Source: Aeromonas rivipollensis
GTDB lineage: Bacteria > Pseudomonadota > Gammaproteobacteria > Enterobacterales > Aeromonadaceae
Length of the DNA: 64,000 bases
NCBI RefSeq assembly: GCF_037811135.1
Contig: NZ_CP149130.1
Location: 1,236,501 to 1,300,500 of the forward strand
Reading direction: 5' to 3'
Made by a program: the position numbers and the translations under genes. Positions 24,767-34,344 of the stretch are shown here, in pieces; the stretch's first letter is position 1, and each line of letters begins with the position of its first letter. Under the pieces are notes generated by a model. That model searched no databases. It was not told the origin of the DNA and worked only from the letters and a program-made list of their open reading frames with translations.

Positions 24767-24804
24767 AACAAGAAAGCCACGACCCGGGTCGTGGCTTTCT
24801 TGTT
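24767..24804. terminator. Bidirectional terminator between symporter and lipoate-ligase-like gene
   Basis: A 38-base perfect palindrome has arms beginning AACAAGAAAGCCACGAC and centre CCGG. A/T-rich ends allow termination in both directions. Confidence 0.92.
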
Positions 24805-24832
24805 GGCGTCATCGCAATGAGTGTGGGGGGGC

Positions 24833-25579
24833 CTAGAAACCGGCCAGCAGCGCCTGCAGTCGCCGCCAAACCTGCGTCACCAGATCCTCGGGACTGCCCT
24901 GCCAACCGATCTGTTGTGCCAGGGTGGTGGAGGTGCCGGGTGCAAAGCGCAGCTCCCCGCCCGCCAGCTCGTAGAAGCGGCTCGCCATCCGGGTACCCTC
25001 GTCCACATCACCCGCCACCAGCAGCATGGCCTGGGCCAGCACGGCGCCCTGGTGATCCTGGCCCGGCGCCAGCCAGCGCTGGGCGGTGCCGGTGATCTTG
25101 CGACCCCCGATCACCAGATTGTACTGGCCGTCGCAAAAGGATCCGGGCACGAAGTCATAGTTTCCTTCAAGGCCGTGCTCCTCCAGCAGGGCCAGCAGCG
25201 GCGCCCCCAGCAGCCGGTAGTAGTGAGCCAGATCCGTGGTGGTGCGGGGCAGCAGCAGGGAGAGGTTGAGGATGCCGGCCCCGTGGGGCACTGCGGTGCC
25301 GCCGCTGTCGCGCACATGGACGGGCCAGCCTTCGTTGGCGAGCTGCTCGCAGGCCGCCTGATAGCGGGGCAGACGCATGTCCTTGCGGGTGACGATGAGG
25401 CACTGGGGTGCCTGCCAGAGGTGGGCACGCGCCAGGCCGTCACGGGCACAGTCCCGAAGCCAGCGTTGCTCCTCGGCCAGTATCTGATCCGGGGTGTGGC
25501 GGGTGGGCAAGGAGGGAAGCAGGGCATAGGGCATCAAGGGCATCAAGGGCATCAAGGGCATCAAGGGCATCAAGGGCAT
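24833..25579 (-). CDS. Lipoate-protein ligase family protein with repeated start region
   Basis: The protein has up to 248 residues and the biotin/lipoate ligase fold. The key block VRDSGGTAVPHGAGILNLSL is a variant of the LplA motif RRxSGGGAVxHD-GN. NYDFVPGSFCDGQYNLVIGGRKITGTAQRW matches the Lys-containing active-site strand. The family attaches lipoate or octanoate to E2 and H proteins. It is shorter than E. coli LplA and lacks its C-terminal domain. The N-terminus is MPL repeated five times then MPYALLPSLP, from a 9-bp tandem repeat that gives seven in-frame ATGs. The true start is therefore uncertain and may be any from 25579 to 25527. Confidence 0.75.
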   Translation of the reverse strand: MPLMPLMPLMPLMPLMPYALLPSLPTRHTPDQILAEEQRWLRDCARDGLARAHLWQAPQCLIVTRKDMRLPRYQAACEQLANEGWPVHVRDSGGTAVPHGAGILNLSLLLPRTTTDLAHYYRLLGAPLLALLEEHGLEGNYDFVPGSFCDGQYNLVIGGRKITGTAQRWLAPGQDHQGAVLAQAMLLVAGDVDEGTRMASRFYELAGGELRFAPGTSTTLAQQIGWQGSPEDLVTQVWRRLQALLAGF

Positions 25580-25584
25580 CCTGG
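25524..25584. repeat. 9-bp tandem repeat at the lipoate-ligase-like start
   Basis: Five perfect copies of GCATCAAGG (25531-25575) are flanked by the degenerate units GCATAGG and GCATCCTGG. On the coding strand each unit carries an ATG. The unit is three codons, so copy-number change keeps the frame but changes the number of start codons and the distance to any ribosome binding site. Confidence 0.95.
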
Positions 25585-25629
25585 GCAGAGGCTGCCGAGC
25601 ACAGTACCCGTGGCGGCAAACAAGGTAAA

Positions 25630-25652
25630 GCCCCGCACGGCGGGGCGCTACC
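25630..25652 (-). terminator. Terminator of xanP
   Basis: On the minus strand GCCCCGC-CGT-GCGGGGC is followed by TTTACC, just after the xanP stop. Confidence 0.7.
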
Positions 25653-25670
25653 TGTTTGTTGACGAGAGAG

Positions 25671-27068
25671 TCAGGCCTGCGCGGCGGCGCGCCTGGGCAG
25701 CAGCAGGTTCATGATGATGGCGGTCAGACCGCCGGTGGCGACGCCGTAGGAGAGCACGCTTCTGGCCAGCTCCGGCAGGTGTTGCAGCACCTCCGGCACC
25801 TGCGCGACCCCCAGCCCCATGGCCAGCGACACCGCCAGTATCATCAGGGCGCGGCGGTCCAGCTCCTCGCGGGAGATGATGCGCACCCCGGCGGCGGCGA
25901 TGGTGCCGAACATGACGATGGTGGCGCCCCCCAGCACGGGCTCGGGGATCTGCTGCACCAGGCTGGCGACCGCCGGGAAGAGGCCGAGCAGGGCCAGCAT
26001 GGCGGCGATGAAGAGGCCGACATGGCGGCTGGCGACCCCGGTCAGCTGGATGACGCCATTGTTCTGGGCGAAGGTGGACATGGGGAAGGTGGAGAAGAGA
26101 GCCGCCAGCATGGAGTTGGCGCCGTCGGCCAGCACGCCCCCCTTGATCCGCGCCATGTAGACGGGCCCGTCCAGCGGCTCGCCCGAGATATCCGAGGTGG
26201 CTGTCATGTCGCCGATGGCTTCCAGCGCCGTCACCACGAAGATGATGGCGAGCGGCACGAACAGCTGCCAGTCAAAGCCGATGCCGTAGTGAAGCGGGAT
26301 GGGCACCATCACCAGGGGGCCCTCGAAGGTGGGAGGGCTGACCTTGCCCAGCAACAGGGCGACGGCGTAGCCCGCCAGCATGGCAATCATGATGGCGGAG
26401 AGGCGCAGCCAGGGGTTGCGGCTGCGCTGCAGCAGCACGATGAGGCCGAGCACCAGCAGGGAGAGGAAGAGGTTGCTGTGGCTGGCGAAGCTGCCGTCAG
26501 AGAGGGCAGCATAACCGCCCCCCATGCTGATGAGGCCCACCTTGATCAGGGTCAGGCCGATGAGCAGCACCACTATGCCGGTCACCAGGGGGGTAATGAT
26601 GCGCTTGACCAGATGGAGGAAGCGACTCATCACCACTATGGTGAGGGCCGCCGCCAGCATGGTGCCAAACAGGGTGCCCAGCAGATCCTCGGTGGGCATG
26701 GCGGCCTGCTTGAGGGCGAGACCGGAGGCGATGATGGGGCCGAGGAAGTTGAAGCTGGTGCCCTGCACCGACAACAGGCCCGAGCCGAGGGGGCCGAAGC
26801 GGCGGGTCTGGATGAAGGAGGCGATGCCGGACATGACCAGGGACATGGAGACGATGTAGCGGGTGTCGGCGGCGGGGAGGCCGAGGGCATTGGCGATGAT
26901 GAGGGGTGGGGTGATGATGGCGACAAACATGGCGAGCATGTGCTGAAGGGCGGCGAACAGGGTCTGGGGCAGGGGCGGGACCTCGTCTATGCCGTAGATG
27001 AGTTCGCTGTGGGCTCGCCTGGGGGGATGGGTCTCTGGGGTCGCGCGCACGGCGGCAGCCTGTTCCAT
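25671..27068 (-). CDS. xanP: Xanthine permease XanP
   Basis: The 465-residue NCS2-family nucleobase transporter has about 14 membrane segments. Strong XanP landmarks are [23 protein letters not shown] near the N-terminus, [27 protein letters not shown] with the substrate Glu and Asp, and the NCS2 signature [17 protein letters not shown]. It imports xanthine by proton symport. A PurR-like box lies about 110 bases upstream. The gene is monocistronic, with its own terminator. Confidence 0.93.
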   Translation of the reverse strand: MEQAAAVRATPETHPPRRAHSELIYGIDEVPPLPQTLFAALQHMLAMFVAIITPPLIIANALGLPAADTRYIVSMSLVMSGIASFIQTRRFGPLGSGLLSVQGTSFNFLGPIIASGLALKQAAMPTEDLLGTLFGTMLAAALTIVVMSRFLHLVKRIITPLVTGIVVLLIGLTLIKVGLISMGGGYAALSDGSFASHSNLFLSLLVLGLIVLLQRSRNPWLRLSAIMIAMLAGYAVALLLGKVSPPTFEGPLVMVPIPLHYGIGFDWQLFVPLAIIFVVTALEAIGDMTATSDISGEPLDGPVYMARIKGGVLADGANSMLAALFSTFPMSTFAQNNGVIQLTGVASRHVGLFIAAMLALLGLFPAVASLVQQIPEPVLGGATIVMFGTIAAAGVRIISREELDRRALMILAVSLAMGLGVAQVPEVLQHLPELARSVLSYGVATGGLTAIIMNLLLPRRAAAQA

Positions 27069-27176
27069 AAATACCTCTAAGTGTGGGGAGGGGGAGAAAA
27101 TTGGGCGCTATTCTAGTGGCTGAACCTGGGCTGACCAGCGCTAATTGGATCAATCAAGGGTTTATTTTTCGATGGG

Positions 27177-27190
27177 TTGAAACGTTTGCG
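27177..27190 (-). promoter_or_regulatory. PurR-like operator upstream of xanP
   Basis: On the minus strand the site is CGCAAACGTTTCAA, close to the PurR consensus ACGCAAACGTTTNCNT. It is placed upstream of a purine permease, which makes it biologically sensible. Confidence 0.6.
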
Positions 27191-27311
27191 CGCGGCGATT
27201 ATGATCCGCCGGTTTGTGTGAGGCAGTTCTCGTTATAAATGGGGGACATGCTGATGCATCCCGTGAGGGACGGTGTAGAATGAGCCCTCAGTTGTAAAAT
27301 GGAGACTCTGG

Positions 27312-28451
27312 ATGCTGAAGCTGTCGGAGTTCTGGAGTGCCCGCGCCCATTCCGAAGATTTCACCCTGACCCGCATGGGCTTTATGACGGTGCGTCTGCG
27401 CCTGCTCACCTGCCTGCTGATGGTGGGGTTGCCCGCCTGGGCGCTGGTGGACTGGCTGACTCTGCCCGCCACCCAGTTTGACGAATTGTTTCAGGTCAGG
27501 ATCTTCTGCCTGCTGGCCCTCTCCCCCCTCATTCCCCTCTCCTATCTCATCCACTTCAAGCGCGAACGCATGAAGCTGGCGCTGGGCTACCTGATGGCGG
27601 TGATGATGCTCTTCTCCCTCATCTGTCTGCACAGCTTCGGGACGGAGCAGGAGCTGCAGGCGGGCTACATGGCGTTTCCCTATCTGCTCATCAGCCTGTT
27701 TGCCATCTTCCCCATACCGCTCTCCCTCAGCCTGCAACTGGCGGGCGGCATTCTGATCACCATGCTGGCGGGCAACTGGCTCCTAGTGGGCCAGCCGCTC
27801 CTGAGCGTGCAGACCCTCAACCAGGTCTGGCTGCTGGGGCTCTTCACGGTGGCGAGTGCCTGGGTGCAGTGCGGTCAGCTCAACATGCTGCTGCAGCTCT
27901 ATCGGGAATCCACCACGGACGAGCTGACCGGCATGATGAACCGCCGCCTGCTGATGAAGCGGCTCGAGAAGGCCAGGGTCACCATGATCCGCAAGCAGGC
28001 ATCCTTTGCCGTGCTGCTGCTGGATCTGGACAGATTCAAGCGCATCAACGACACCTTCGGCCATCTGGCGGGGGATGCCGTGCTGAAAGAGGTGGCGGCG
28101 ACCTTGGCGGAGCAGCTGGAGCCCGGCATGGTGCTCGGTCGCTACGGCGGCGAGGAGTTCGCCATACTGCTGCCCAACTGCGCCGATCTGGCCCAGGCGA
28201 AACGGATCGCCGAGCGACTGAGGGTGGCGGTGGAGGCGCGGCTGGTGAAGAGTCCGACGTCGGATGAACTGCTGGAGGTGACGGTGAGCATCGGCCTGAC
28301 TCTGTCCCTGCGCGGGGAGAGCGTCGAGGAGCTGCTCAACCGGGCGGACGAGTGCCTCTACATGGCCAAGATGGCGGGGCGCAACTGCGTGGTGGGCGAG
28401 CTGGCGAAGATGCCGGACAAGCCCGGGCCCACAAAGACGGATGCCGCCTGA
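27312..28451 (+). CDS. Diguanylate cyclase with N-terminal membrane domain
   Basis: The 379-residue protein starts with a membrane domain of about six spans (roughly residues 25-190, from MTVRLRLLTCLLMVGLPAWAL). The GGDEF domain has STTDELTGMMNRRLLMKRL, LDLDRFKRINDTFGHLAGD and the active motif GGEEF (279-283). It should synthesise c-di-GMP. The membrane part resembles the small multi-span sensor modules often joined to GGDEF domains but I cannot name it. GGAGA precedes the ATG. A terminator overlaps the stop codon. Confidence 0.87.
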   Translation: MLKLSEFWSARAHSEDFTLTRMGFMTVRLRLLTCLLMVGLPAWALVDWLTLPATQFDELFQVRIFCLLALSPLIPLSYLIHFKRERMKLALGYLMAVMMLFSLICLHSFGTEQELQAGYMAFPYLLISLFAIFPIPLSLSLQLAGGILITMLAGNWLLVGQPLLSVQTLNQVWLLGLFTVASAWVQCGQLNMLLQLYRESTTDELTGMMNRRLLMKRLEKARVTMIRKQASFAVLLLDLDRFKRINDTFGHLAGDAVLKEVAATLAEQLEPGMVLGRYGGEEFAILLPNCADLAQAKRIAERLRVAVEARLVKSPTSDELLEVTVSIGLTLSLRGESVEELLNRADECLYMAKMAGRNCVVGELAKMPDKPGPTKTDAA

Positions 28452-28467
28452 GGGCGGCATCTTGTCT
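28440..28467 (+). terminator. Terminator overlapping the cyclase stop
   Basis: Arms GATGCCGCC and GGCGGCATC have the TGA stop in the loop and are followed by TTGTCT. Confidence 0.75.
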
Positions 28468-28478
28468 GGAGGGCTACA

Positions 28479-28727
28479 TCAGTTCAGCCGGTACTTGCCT
28501 GACAACTGCTGGGCAAGCAGCTTGAACATGTTGAACACCGCCATTGTCTTGCCGGTCGGGGTGCCATCCTCGGCCAGGAAGAACTCCCCCTTGAACACTA
28601 GGATCTCCCCCTTCTGCTCCACCGAATCGGCACGCATGCCGTGGATGAAATCTTCGTGGCTCTTGATGATGCCGTTGGCCATCTCCAGCAGGGCAGTCTC
28701 GGTGATCAGCTCTTTTTGTGGTTGCAT
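28479..28727 (-). CDS. yciN: DUF2498 protein YciN
   Basis: The 82-residue protein matches E. coli YciN: ETALLEMANGIIKSHEDFI, ILVFKGEFFLAEDGTPTGKT and AVFNMFKLLAQQLSGKYRL. It is a small cytoplasmic protein of unknown function. AAGGAGA lies 8 bases before the ATG. It is convergent with the upstream cyclase. Confidence 0.9.
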   Translation of the reverse strand: MQPQKELITETALLEMANGIIKSHEDFIHGMRADSVEQKGEILVFKGEFFLAEDGTPTGKTMAVFNMFKLLAQQLSGKYRLN

Positions 28728-28860
28728 GTGCGTCTCCTTAAACGACTACTGGCAGGGCGCGGTGTGCCCCGCCGCTGATTGAAGAGGCGGTTAGCATACT
28801 GCAAGGGGGGATTTTCTGTCATTGATATGACCCCGCTTTTTGCCCGGCAGCGGGCAGCCG

Positions 28861-30240
28861 TCACCCCATCACCAGATTCTTGAGCCAGTGACGCTGGCGG
28901 ATCCTGCGCTGCACCAGCAGCACCTTGCACAGCTCCTCCAGCAGCACCACGGCCACCACCCAGGAGAGAGGCCAGCCCAGCAGGCTGACCGCCACCCAGG
29001 CGAGGGGCAGGCCGATGCACCACATGGCGACGATGTCGATGAAGATGCTGTAGTTCACGTCGCCCCCCGAGCGCAGCACCCCGACAATGCCCACCATGTT
29101 GAACACCTTGAGCAACATGCCGAGGCACATGATGGCAAGCACCTGACCCGCTTCCCCCATCAGCTCGCCGGGCAGGTTGCCGACCCACTGCAGCAGGTTG
29201 GTCTGCAGCAGCCAGACGGCTATTCCCACCAACAGGGCGCCTATGGGGGCGAGCAGCAGGAACAGCTGGGAGTGTTGCCAGGCCGCCTCGTATTCCTCGG
29301 CCCCGAGCCGGTGGCCGAGCAGGGTGGAGCAGGCCACCGCCAGCCCGAAGAAGAGAGAGATGAGGATGCTCTCGAGGGTGCCCAGGGTGGTCATGATGGC
29401 CAGGGAATCTGTGCCCAAATGAGCGTAAAGGAAGCCGTAGAGCAGCATGCCGAAGGCCCAGAGCCCGTCGTGGAACAAGAGCGGCAGGGCGATCAGGGTG
29501 AAGCGCACCACCTCCTTGCGCCGGAAGGCGTCCCACCAGTCCTGTCTGCGCGGGATGAGGCGTGGCTCCTGGCGCCACACATAGGCAAGCAGCAGCGCCG
29601 TCTGCAGCAGCCGTGAAATCGTGGTGCCCCAGGCCGAGCCCGCGACCCCCATGGCCTCGAAGCCGAAGTTGCCGAAGATGAGGGCGTAGTTGAGGATGAC
29701 GTTGGCGATGATGGCAATGATGCCGATCCGGGTCGGCGCCGCCGCGTTGCCCACGGAGCGCAGGGCCGCCTCCAGGGGCACGACTATGGCGGTACAGAGG
29801 ATGGTGGCACCGGTGATCATCAAAAACTCGTCGGCCAGCAGGCGCAGCGCGGGATCCTGGCTGGCAAAGCCGAGTACGCTGCCCGGCGAGAGCACATAGA
29901 TGAGGGCAAACGGCAGGCTCACCAGCAGGGCGCCCACCAGGGCCAGCGCCAGGGAGCGGCGCACTCCGGCCAGCTCGCCCCGGCCATAGTATTGGGCCGC
30001 CAACACCGAGACCCCGCCAGAGAGCCCCGCTATCACCAGCAGGTTGAAGAAGAAGACCCGGTTACCCAAGCCGACCGCCGCCACAGCCGTGGTGCCAAGC
30101 TGGCTCACCATCATGATGTCGATGAGACCGAGCAGGGAGAACATCATGGATTGCAGCGACACCGGCAGGGCCAGTCGCCACAGTCGGGTCATGAACTCAC
30201 GATCGGTGGTTTGTTTTAAAATCGCTTGCCAATAATTCAT
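28861..30240 (-). CDS. MATE-family efflux transporter
   Basis: The 459-residue protein has twelve membrane segments in two homologous halves. It starts FMTRLWRLALPVSLQSMMFSLLGLIDIMMVSQLG, the classic MATE first helix, and has ALEAALRSVGNAAAPTRIGI between the halves. These proteins export cationic drugs or metabolites in exchange for Na+ or H+. The closest class by eye is the NorM/YdhE-like or DinF-like group, but the substrate is unknown. It is divergent from an AraC-type regulator 120 bases away, which may control it. Confidence 0.9.
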   Translation of the reverse strand: MNYWQAILKQTTDREFMTRLWRLALPVSLQSMMFSLLGLIDIMMVSQLGTTAVAAVGLGNRVFFFNLLVIAGLSGGVSVLAAQYYGRGELAGVRRSLALALVGALLVSLPFALIYVLSPGSVLGFASQDPALRLLADEFLMITGATILCTAIVVPLEAALRSVGNAAAPTRIGIIAIIANVILNYALIFGNFGFEAMGVAGSAWGTTISRLLQTALLLAYVWRQEPRLIPRRQDWWDAFRRKEVVRFTLIALPLLFHDGLWAFGMLLYGFLYAHLGTDSLAIMTTLGTLESILISLFFGLAVACSTLLGHRLGAEEYEAAWQHSQLFLLLAPIGALLVGIAVWLLQTNLLQWVGNLPGELMGEAGQVLAIMCLGMLLKVFNMVGIVGVLRSGGDVNYSIFIDIVAMWCIGLPLAWVAVSLLGWPLSWVVAVVLLEELCKVLLVQRRIRQRHWLKNLVMG

Positions 30241-30360
30241 ATATGTTAACCGGGTATGTGAAAAGCAAGGTTTGTCATGGGTATGATAGGGGGTGATGCG
30301 GGTGGCTTCACTGTGAGCACCTCTCGGCTTTCTTGTTCAAAACTATCATGTTGAGGCGTT

Positions 30361-31218
30361 ATGGCATTTGTCAGCGAGTGTCTTGAGATAGCTCCCGGCT
30401 GCGAGGAGCGGATGCTGGGGCGCGAAGGTCTGCCCCTGCTGGGGGAGGCGGGAGTCTTCTTGACCGGTCTCTCGAACATCCGGGAGCACTACCTTATTCG
30501 CCGCAACAGACCCGAGTTCCACATCCTGATGGTGAGCCATGACGAGGGGGGCGTCCTGCTAACCGATGACGGAGAGCTGCCCATCCCGGCGGGAGCCCTG
30601 GTCTTTCTCCCCGCCGCCGTGCCCGGCGGCCTCAGGTTGGTGGGGGAAGAGTGGCGCACCAGCTGGATCCTGCTCGATGACGTGCCGCGCTGGCAGCATC
30701 TGCACCGGCTCGGCCACCGCATCTGGCAGGGGGAGGAGGGGGAGCAGCTCTACCATCTGCTCAGCCTGATGCAGGGGGAGGGAGTGCGATCACCCTTGCA
30801 GCCCCAGCTGCTCAGCCTGTTGCTGGCCCTGCTGGACCGCACCCTGCAAGGGGAGGTGCGCGGCACCCCCGAGCTCAGGCTGCAGGCGCTGTTTCGCCGG
30901 GTGGAGGCGCGTCTCGATGAACCCTGGAGCGTGACCCTGCTCGCCAGCCAGATGGCCTGCTCTGTGCCCCATCTGCACCGGCTCTGCCAGCAGGTGTTCG
31001 GCATGGGGCCCATGGCCTGGCTGACGGGGCTTAGGATGAACAAGGCGCGCCAGCTGCTGCTCTATACCAACTGGCCCCTCGGCGAGCTGGCGGCCCGGGT
31101 CGGTTACAGCGACGGCGCCAACTTTGCGAACCGTTTTCGCCGCCTCACTGGTCAGACCCCCGGCGCCTTTCGTCGCCTGGGTCGCAAACCTGTTGCCACT
31201 GAGGTGCAAACCCTTTGA
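30361..31218 (+). CDS. AraC-family transcriptional regulator
   Basis: The 285-residue protein has an N-terminal cupin-like ligand domain (residues about 20-115, with LLTDDGELPIPAGALVFLPAAVP). The C-terminal double helix-turn-helix (about 185-280) contains WSVTLLASQMACSVPHLHRLCQQVFGMGPMAWLTGLRMNKARQLL and LGELAARVGYSDGANFANRFRRLTGQTPGAFR. The effector is unknown. It is divergent from the MATE pump and 55 bases upstream of maeA, so either could be a target. Confidence 0.88.
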   Translation: MAFVSECLEIAPGCEERMLGREGLPLLGEAGVFLTGLSNIREHYLIRRNRPEFHILMVSHDEGGVLLTDDGELPIPAGALVFLPAAVPGGLRLVGEEWRTSWILLDDVPRWQHLHRLGHRIWQGEEGEQLYHLLSLMQGEGVRSPLQPQLLSLLLALLDRTLQGEVRGTPELRLQALFRRVEARLDEPWSVTLLASQMACSVPHLHRLCQQVFGMGPMAWLTGLRMNKARQLLLYTNWPLGELAARVGYSDGANFANRFRRLTGQTPGAFRRLGRKPVATEVQTL

Positions 31219-31273
31219 AATTGTTGGCCCAAGCCCATAGGATCGGCGGGCCACACAGTCAAGGTACAGATCC

Positions 31274-32968
31274 ATGTTTGAAGATAATAATCAGAAACGT
31301 CCCCTCTACATTCCCTACGCCGGCCCGGCCCTGCTGGAGACCCCGCTGCTCAACAAGGGCAGTGCCTTCACCAGCGAGGAGCGCAGCAGCTTCAATCTGG
31401 AAGGCCTGCTGCCCCAGAACATAGAGACCATAGAAGAGCAGGCCGAGCGCGCCTATCGCCAGTTCATGGCGTTTGGCAACGACATGGACAAGCACATCTA
31501 TCTGCGCAACATCCAGGACACCAACGAAACCTTGTTCTATCGCCTGCTGAACAACCACCTGACCGAGATGCTGCCGGTCATCTACACCCCGACCGTGGGC
31601 AAGGCGTGCGAGGAGTTCTCCAACATCTACCGTCGTGCCCGCGGCCTCTTCATCTCCTATCCGGACAAGGACAGGATCGATGACATGCTGCAAAACGCCA
31701 CCAAGCAGAACGTCAAGGTGATAGTGGTCACCGACGGCGAGCGGATCCTGGGGCTGGGGGATCAGGGCATCGGCGGCATGGGCATTCCCATCGGCAAGCT
31801 CTCCCTCTACACCGCCTGCGGCGGCATCTCGCCAGCCTACTGCCTGCCGGTGGTGCTGGACGTGGGCACCAACAACCAGCAGCTGCTCAACGATCCCTTC
31901 TACATGGGCTGGCGCCATCCGCGCATCTCCGGGGAGGAGTACGACGAGTTCGTCGATGCCTTCATCCAGGCAGTCAAGCGCCGCTGGCCCGAGATCCTGC
32001 TGCAGTTCGAAGACTTCGCCCAGGGCAATGCCACCCCGCTGCTCAACCGCTACAAGGACGAGCTGTGCTGCTTCAACGATGACATCCAGGGCACAGCAGC
32101 CGTGACCCTGGGCAGCCTGATCGCCGCCTGCAAGGCCTCCGGGGCCAAGCTCTCCGAGAAGCGGGTCGCCTTCCTCGGCGCGGGCAGCGCCGGTTGCGGC
32201 ATCGCCGAGCAGATAGTGGCGCAGATGAAGGCCGAAGGACTGAATGATGCCGAAGCTCGCGGCCGGGTCTTCATGGTGGACAGGTTCGGCCTCATCACCG
32301 ACAAGATCCCCAACCAGCTCGACTTCCAGCGCAAGCTCTCCCAGCCGCTGGAGCGGATCAAGGAGTGGCCGGTGGGGGACAACATCTCCCTCCTGGAGGT
32401 GATGGAGCACGGTCGTCCGGACATCCTGATCGGGGTCTCCGGCCAGCCTGGCCTCTTCACCGAAGAGGTGGTCAAGACCATGCACAAGCACTGCAGTCGC
32501 CCCATCATATTCCCGCTCTCCAACCCCACCTCCCGGGTGGAGGCGACGCCGGCGGATCTCATCCGCTGGACCGACGGCCAGGTGCTGGTGGCCACCGGCA
32601 GCCCGTTCGCGCCGGTGGAGTACAAGGGCAAGCGCTACGTCATCGCCCAGTGCAACAACTCCTTCATCTTCCCGGGCATCGGCCTCGGCGTCATCGCCTC
32701 CGGCGCCACCCGGGTGACCGACGCCATGCTGATGTCGGCCAGCCGGGCACTGGCTGAGTGCTCCTCCCTGGTGAAGGGAGAGGAGGGCTCCTTGCTGCCG
32801 GATCTGGCGGATATCCATCGGGTGTCCCGCTACATCGCCAAGATGGTGGCCAAGACCGCCATGCTGCAGGGCAAGGCGGTGCAGACCCCCGATGATGTGA
32901 TAGACCAGGCCATAGAAGCGAACTTCTGGCGGCCGGAATACCGCCGCTATCGTCGCACTTCGTTCTGA
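31274..32968 (+). CDS. maeA: NAD-dependent malic enzyme MaeA
   Basis: The 564-residue protein has the length of E. coli MaeA (SfcA). Landmarks are [17 protein letters not shown] with the catalytic Tyr, [26 protein letters not shown], the metal-binding [12 protein letters not shown] and [17 protein letters not shown], and the NAD fold [15 protein letters not shown]. It decarboxylates malate to pyruvate, linking the TCA cycle with gluconeogenesis. A strong terminator follows. Confidence 0.95.
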   Translation: MFEDNNQKRPLYIPYAGPALLETPLLNKGSAFTSEERSSFNLEGLLPQNIETIEEQAERAYRQFMAFGNDMDKHIYLRNIQDTNETLFYRLLNNHLTEMLPVIYTPTVGKACEEFSNIYRRARGLFISYPDKDRIDDMLQNATKQNVKVIVVTDGERILGLGDQGIGGMGIPIGKLSLYTACGGISPAYCLPVVLDVGTNNQQLLNDPFYMGWRHPRISGEEYDEFVDAFIQAVKRRWPEILLQFEDFAQGNATPLLNRYKDELCCFNDDIQGTAAVTLGSLIAACKASGAKLSEKRVAFLGAGSAGCGIAEQIVAQMKAEGLNDAEARGRVFMVDRFGLITDKIPNQLDFQRKLSQPLERIKEWPVGDNISLLEVMEHGRPDILIGVSGQPGLFTEEVVKTMHKHCSRPIIFPLSNPTSRVEATPADLIRWTDGQVLVATGSPFAPVEYKGKRYVIAQCNNSFIFPGIGLGVIASGATRVTDAMLMSASRALAECSSLVKGEEGSLLPDLADIHRVSRYIAKMVAKTAMLQGKAVQTPDDVIDQAIEANFWRPEYRRYRRTSF

Positions 32969-32989
32969 TCGAAGAGGCCGCAAAAGCAG

Positions 32990-33015
32990 AAGGGATGCGC
33001 AAGCATCCCTTTTTT
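32990..33015 (+). terminator. Intrinsic terminator of maeA
   Basis: Arms AAGGGATGC and GCATCCCTT with a GCAA tetraloop are followed by TTTT. Confidence 0.93.
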
Positions 33016-33040
33016 GTGCACGGCAGAGGCGGATGAGGGG

Positions 33041-34102
33041 TTATTGTGCCGGTTGCTCGGCAGCGGGCTCGGTGGCCGCTGGTGCGGCGGCCTGCACGCC
33101 GGTCACCCGGATCTCGACCCGGCGATCCGGGGCCAGGCAGTCGATGAGGGCGGCTCTCGCCTTGACGTCATCGCACTGGGTGCCGGTGACCGGATTGCTC
33201 TCGCCATTGCCCTGGATGCTCACCTTGTCGGCGGGCAGGCCCTTGCCGATGAGGAAGTTGGCGACCGTGCTGGCACGGGCCTCGGACAATGCCTGATTGT
33301 TGGCATCCGAGCCGATGCGGTCGGTATAGCCCATCACCACGGCGTTGCCATCCTTGGGCTTGATGTCGACTATCTGCTGGTAGAGGTCTTCCAGGGCGGC
33401 CATGCCTTCCGGCTTGAGCTCGGCCTTGCCAAAGGCAAATAGCACGTCCGAACTCAGGTTGAAGGTCTGATCCACCGGCTCGGGGGGCGGCGGGGTCACC
33501 ACCAGGGGGGCGGCCACCGGCACTGCGGCCACGGTGCGGTTGGGGTGCAGTACCAGCTCTAAGGTCGCGGTACTGATGTCGCTGACCCAGCGCTGGGTGC
33601 CGCTGCCCAGCTTGTCGTTGTCAGGATCGTCCCCGACCCGCACCAGGTAGCGGTAGCGCGCCTGGATATCGACCCAGTCGGTGAGCCTGGCGGTCAGCCC
33701 CAGACCCGCCAGCGGGGCCAGGTTGTCATCGCCACCGTTGACGGAGTCGACGTGGTAGAGATAGCCGCCACCTTCGGCGAACACCGAGAAGATGTCGCCA
33801 AGGGGCAGTCGGCCTATCACCGACAGGGTGGCCCCCTGACTGTTGAAGTCGTTGCTGGCGATGTCCCAGTCACCGGTCGACAGATAGCCGAGTTCGGCGC
33901 CCAGGTTCTCGGTGAAGTTGTAGCCGACAAAGGCGTCGATGGCTGTGGCGTCCTTGTCGACATCCTGGCTGAAATCATTGATGTCGTGGGCAATGGCCCA
34001 GCCTCCCCCAGCCCCTATATACCAGTCGTGAGCAGGCGCAGCCTGGGCGCCACTCGTCGCCAATGCCAATGCAATCCACACGGGTTTCAGTCTTATGTTC
34101 AT
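33041..34102 (-). CDS. OmpA-family outer membrane protein (third, most divergent copy)
   Basis: The 353-residue porin has a signal peptide (about 1-21, ATSGAQA then APAHDWYIG). An eight-stranded beta-barrel of about 185 residues follows, then a proline-rich hinge with VTPPPPEPVDQ. The C-terminal OmpA peptidoglycan-binding domain has NQALSEARASTVANFLIGKGL and LAPDRRVEIRVTG. It is the last of three tandem relatives on this strand and differs most, with a longer hinge and an Ala/Glu/Pro-rich tail. Each copy has its own leader, so the copies need not be co-expressed. Confidence 0.92.
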   Translation of the reverse strand: MNIRLKPVWIALALATSGAQAAPAHDWYIGAGGGWAIAHDINDFSQDVDKDATAIDAFVGYNFTENLGAELGYLSTGDWDIASNDFNSQGATLSVIGRLPLGDIFSVFAEGGGYLYHVDSVNGGDDNLAPLAGLGLTARLTDWVDIQARYRYLVRVGDDPDNDKLGSGTQRWVSDISTATLELVLHPNRTVAAVPVAAPLVVTPPPPEPVDQTFNLSSDVLFAFGKAELKPEGMAALEDLYQQIVDIKPKDGNAVVMGYTDRIGSDANNQALSEARASTVANFLIGKGLPADKVSIQGNGESNPVTGTQCDDVKARAALIDCLAPDRRVEIRVTGVQAAAPAATEPAAEQPAQ

Positions 34103-34285
34103 CGCGTATCCTCGTCGATGTTGGGTGTTATAGGGCTCCCAGCCCTTTGTTATGTATAGCCACCATTATGTATAGGCGATATGAGAGGTTTAACCACTTA
34201 AGTGGCGCATCTGTATGGAGAATTCGTGAGAAAGCAGGCAAGTGTGGCGCTTTGGACACAGCCTCGGGCGGGCATGGGGGGCAAC

Positions 34286-34315
34286 AAAAAAAGGGGCCGT
34301 ACGGCCCCTTTTTTT
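34286..34315. terminator. Terminator of the second ompA gene
   Basis: GGGGCCGTACGGCCCC is a perfect palindrome with A7 on one side and T7 on the other. It lies directly after the stop of the minus-strand ompA and may work both ways. Confidence 0.93.
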
Positions 34316-34344
34316 CAGGTGCGGATTGACCGCATCAGCTGAAC

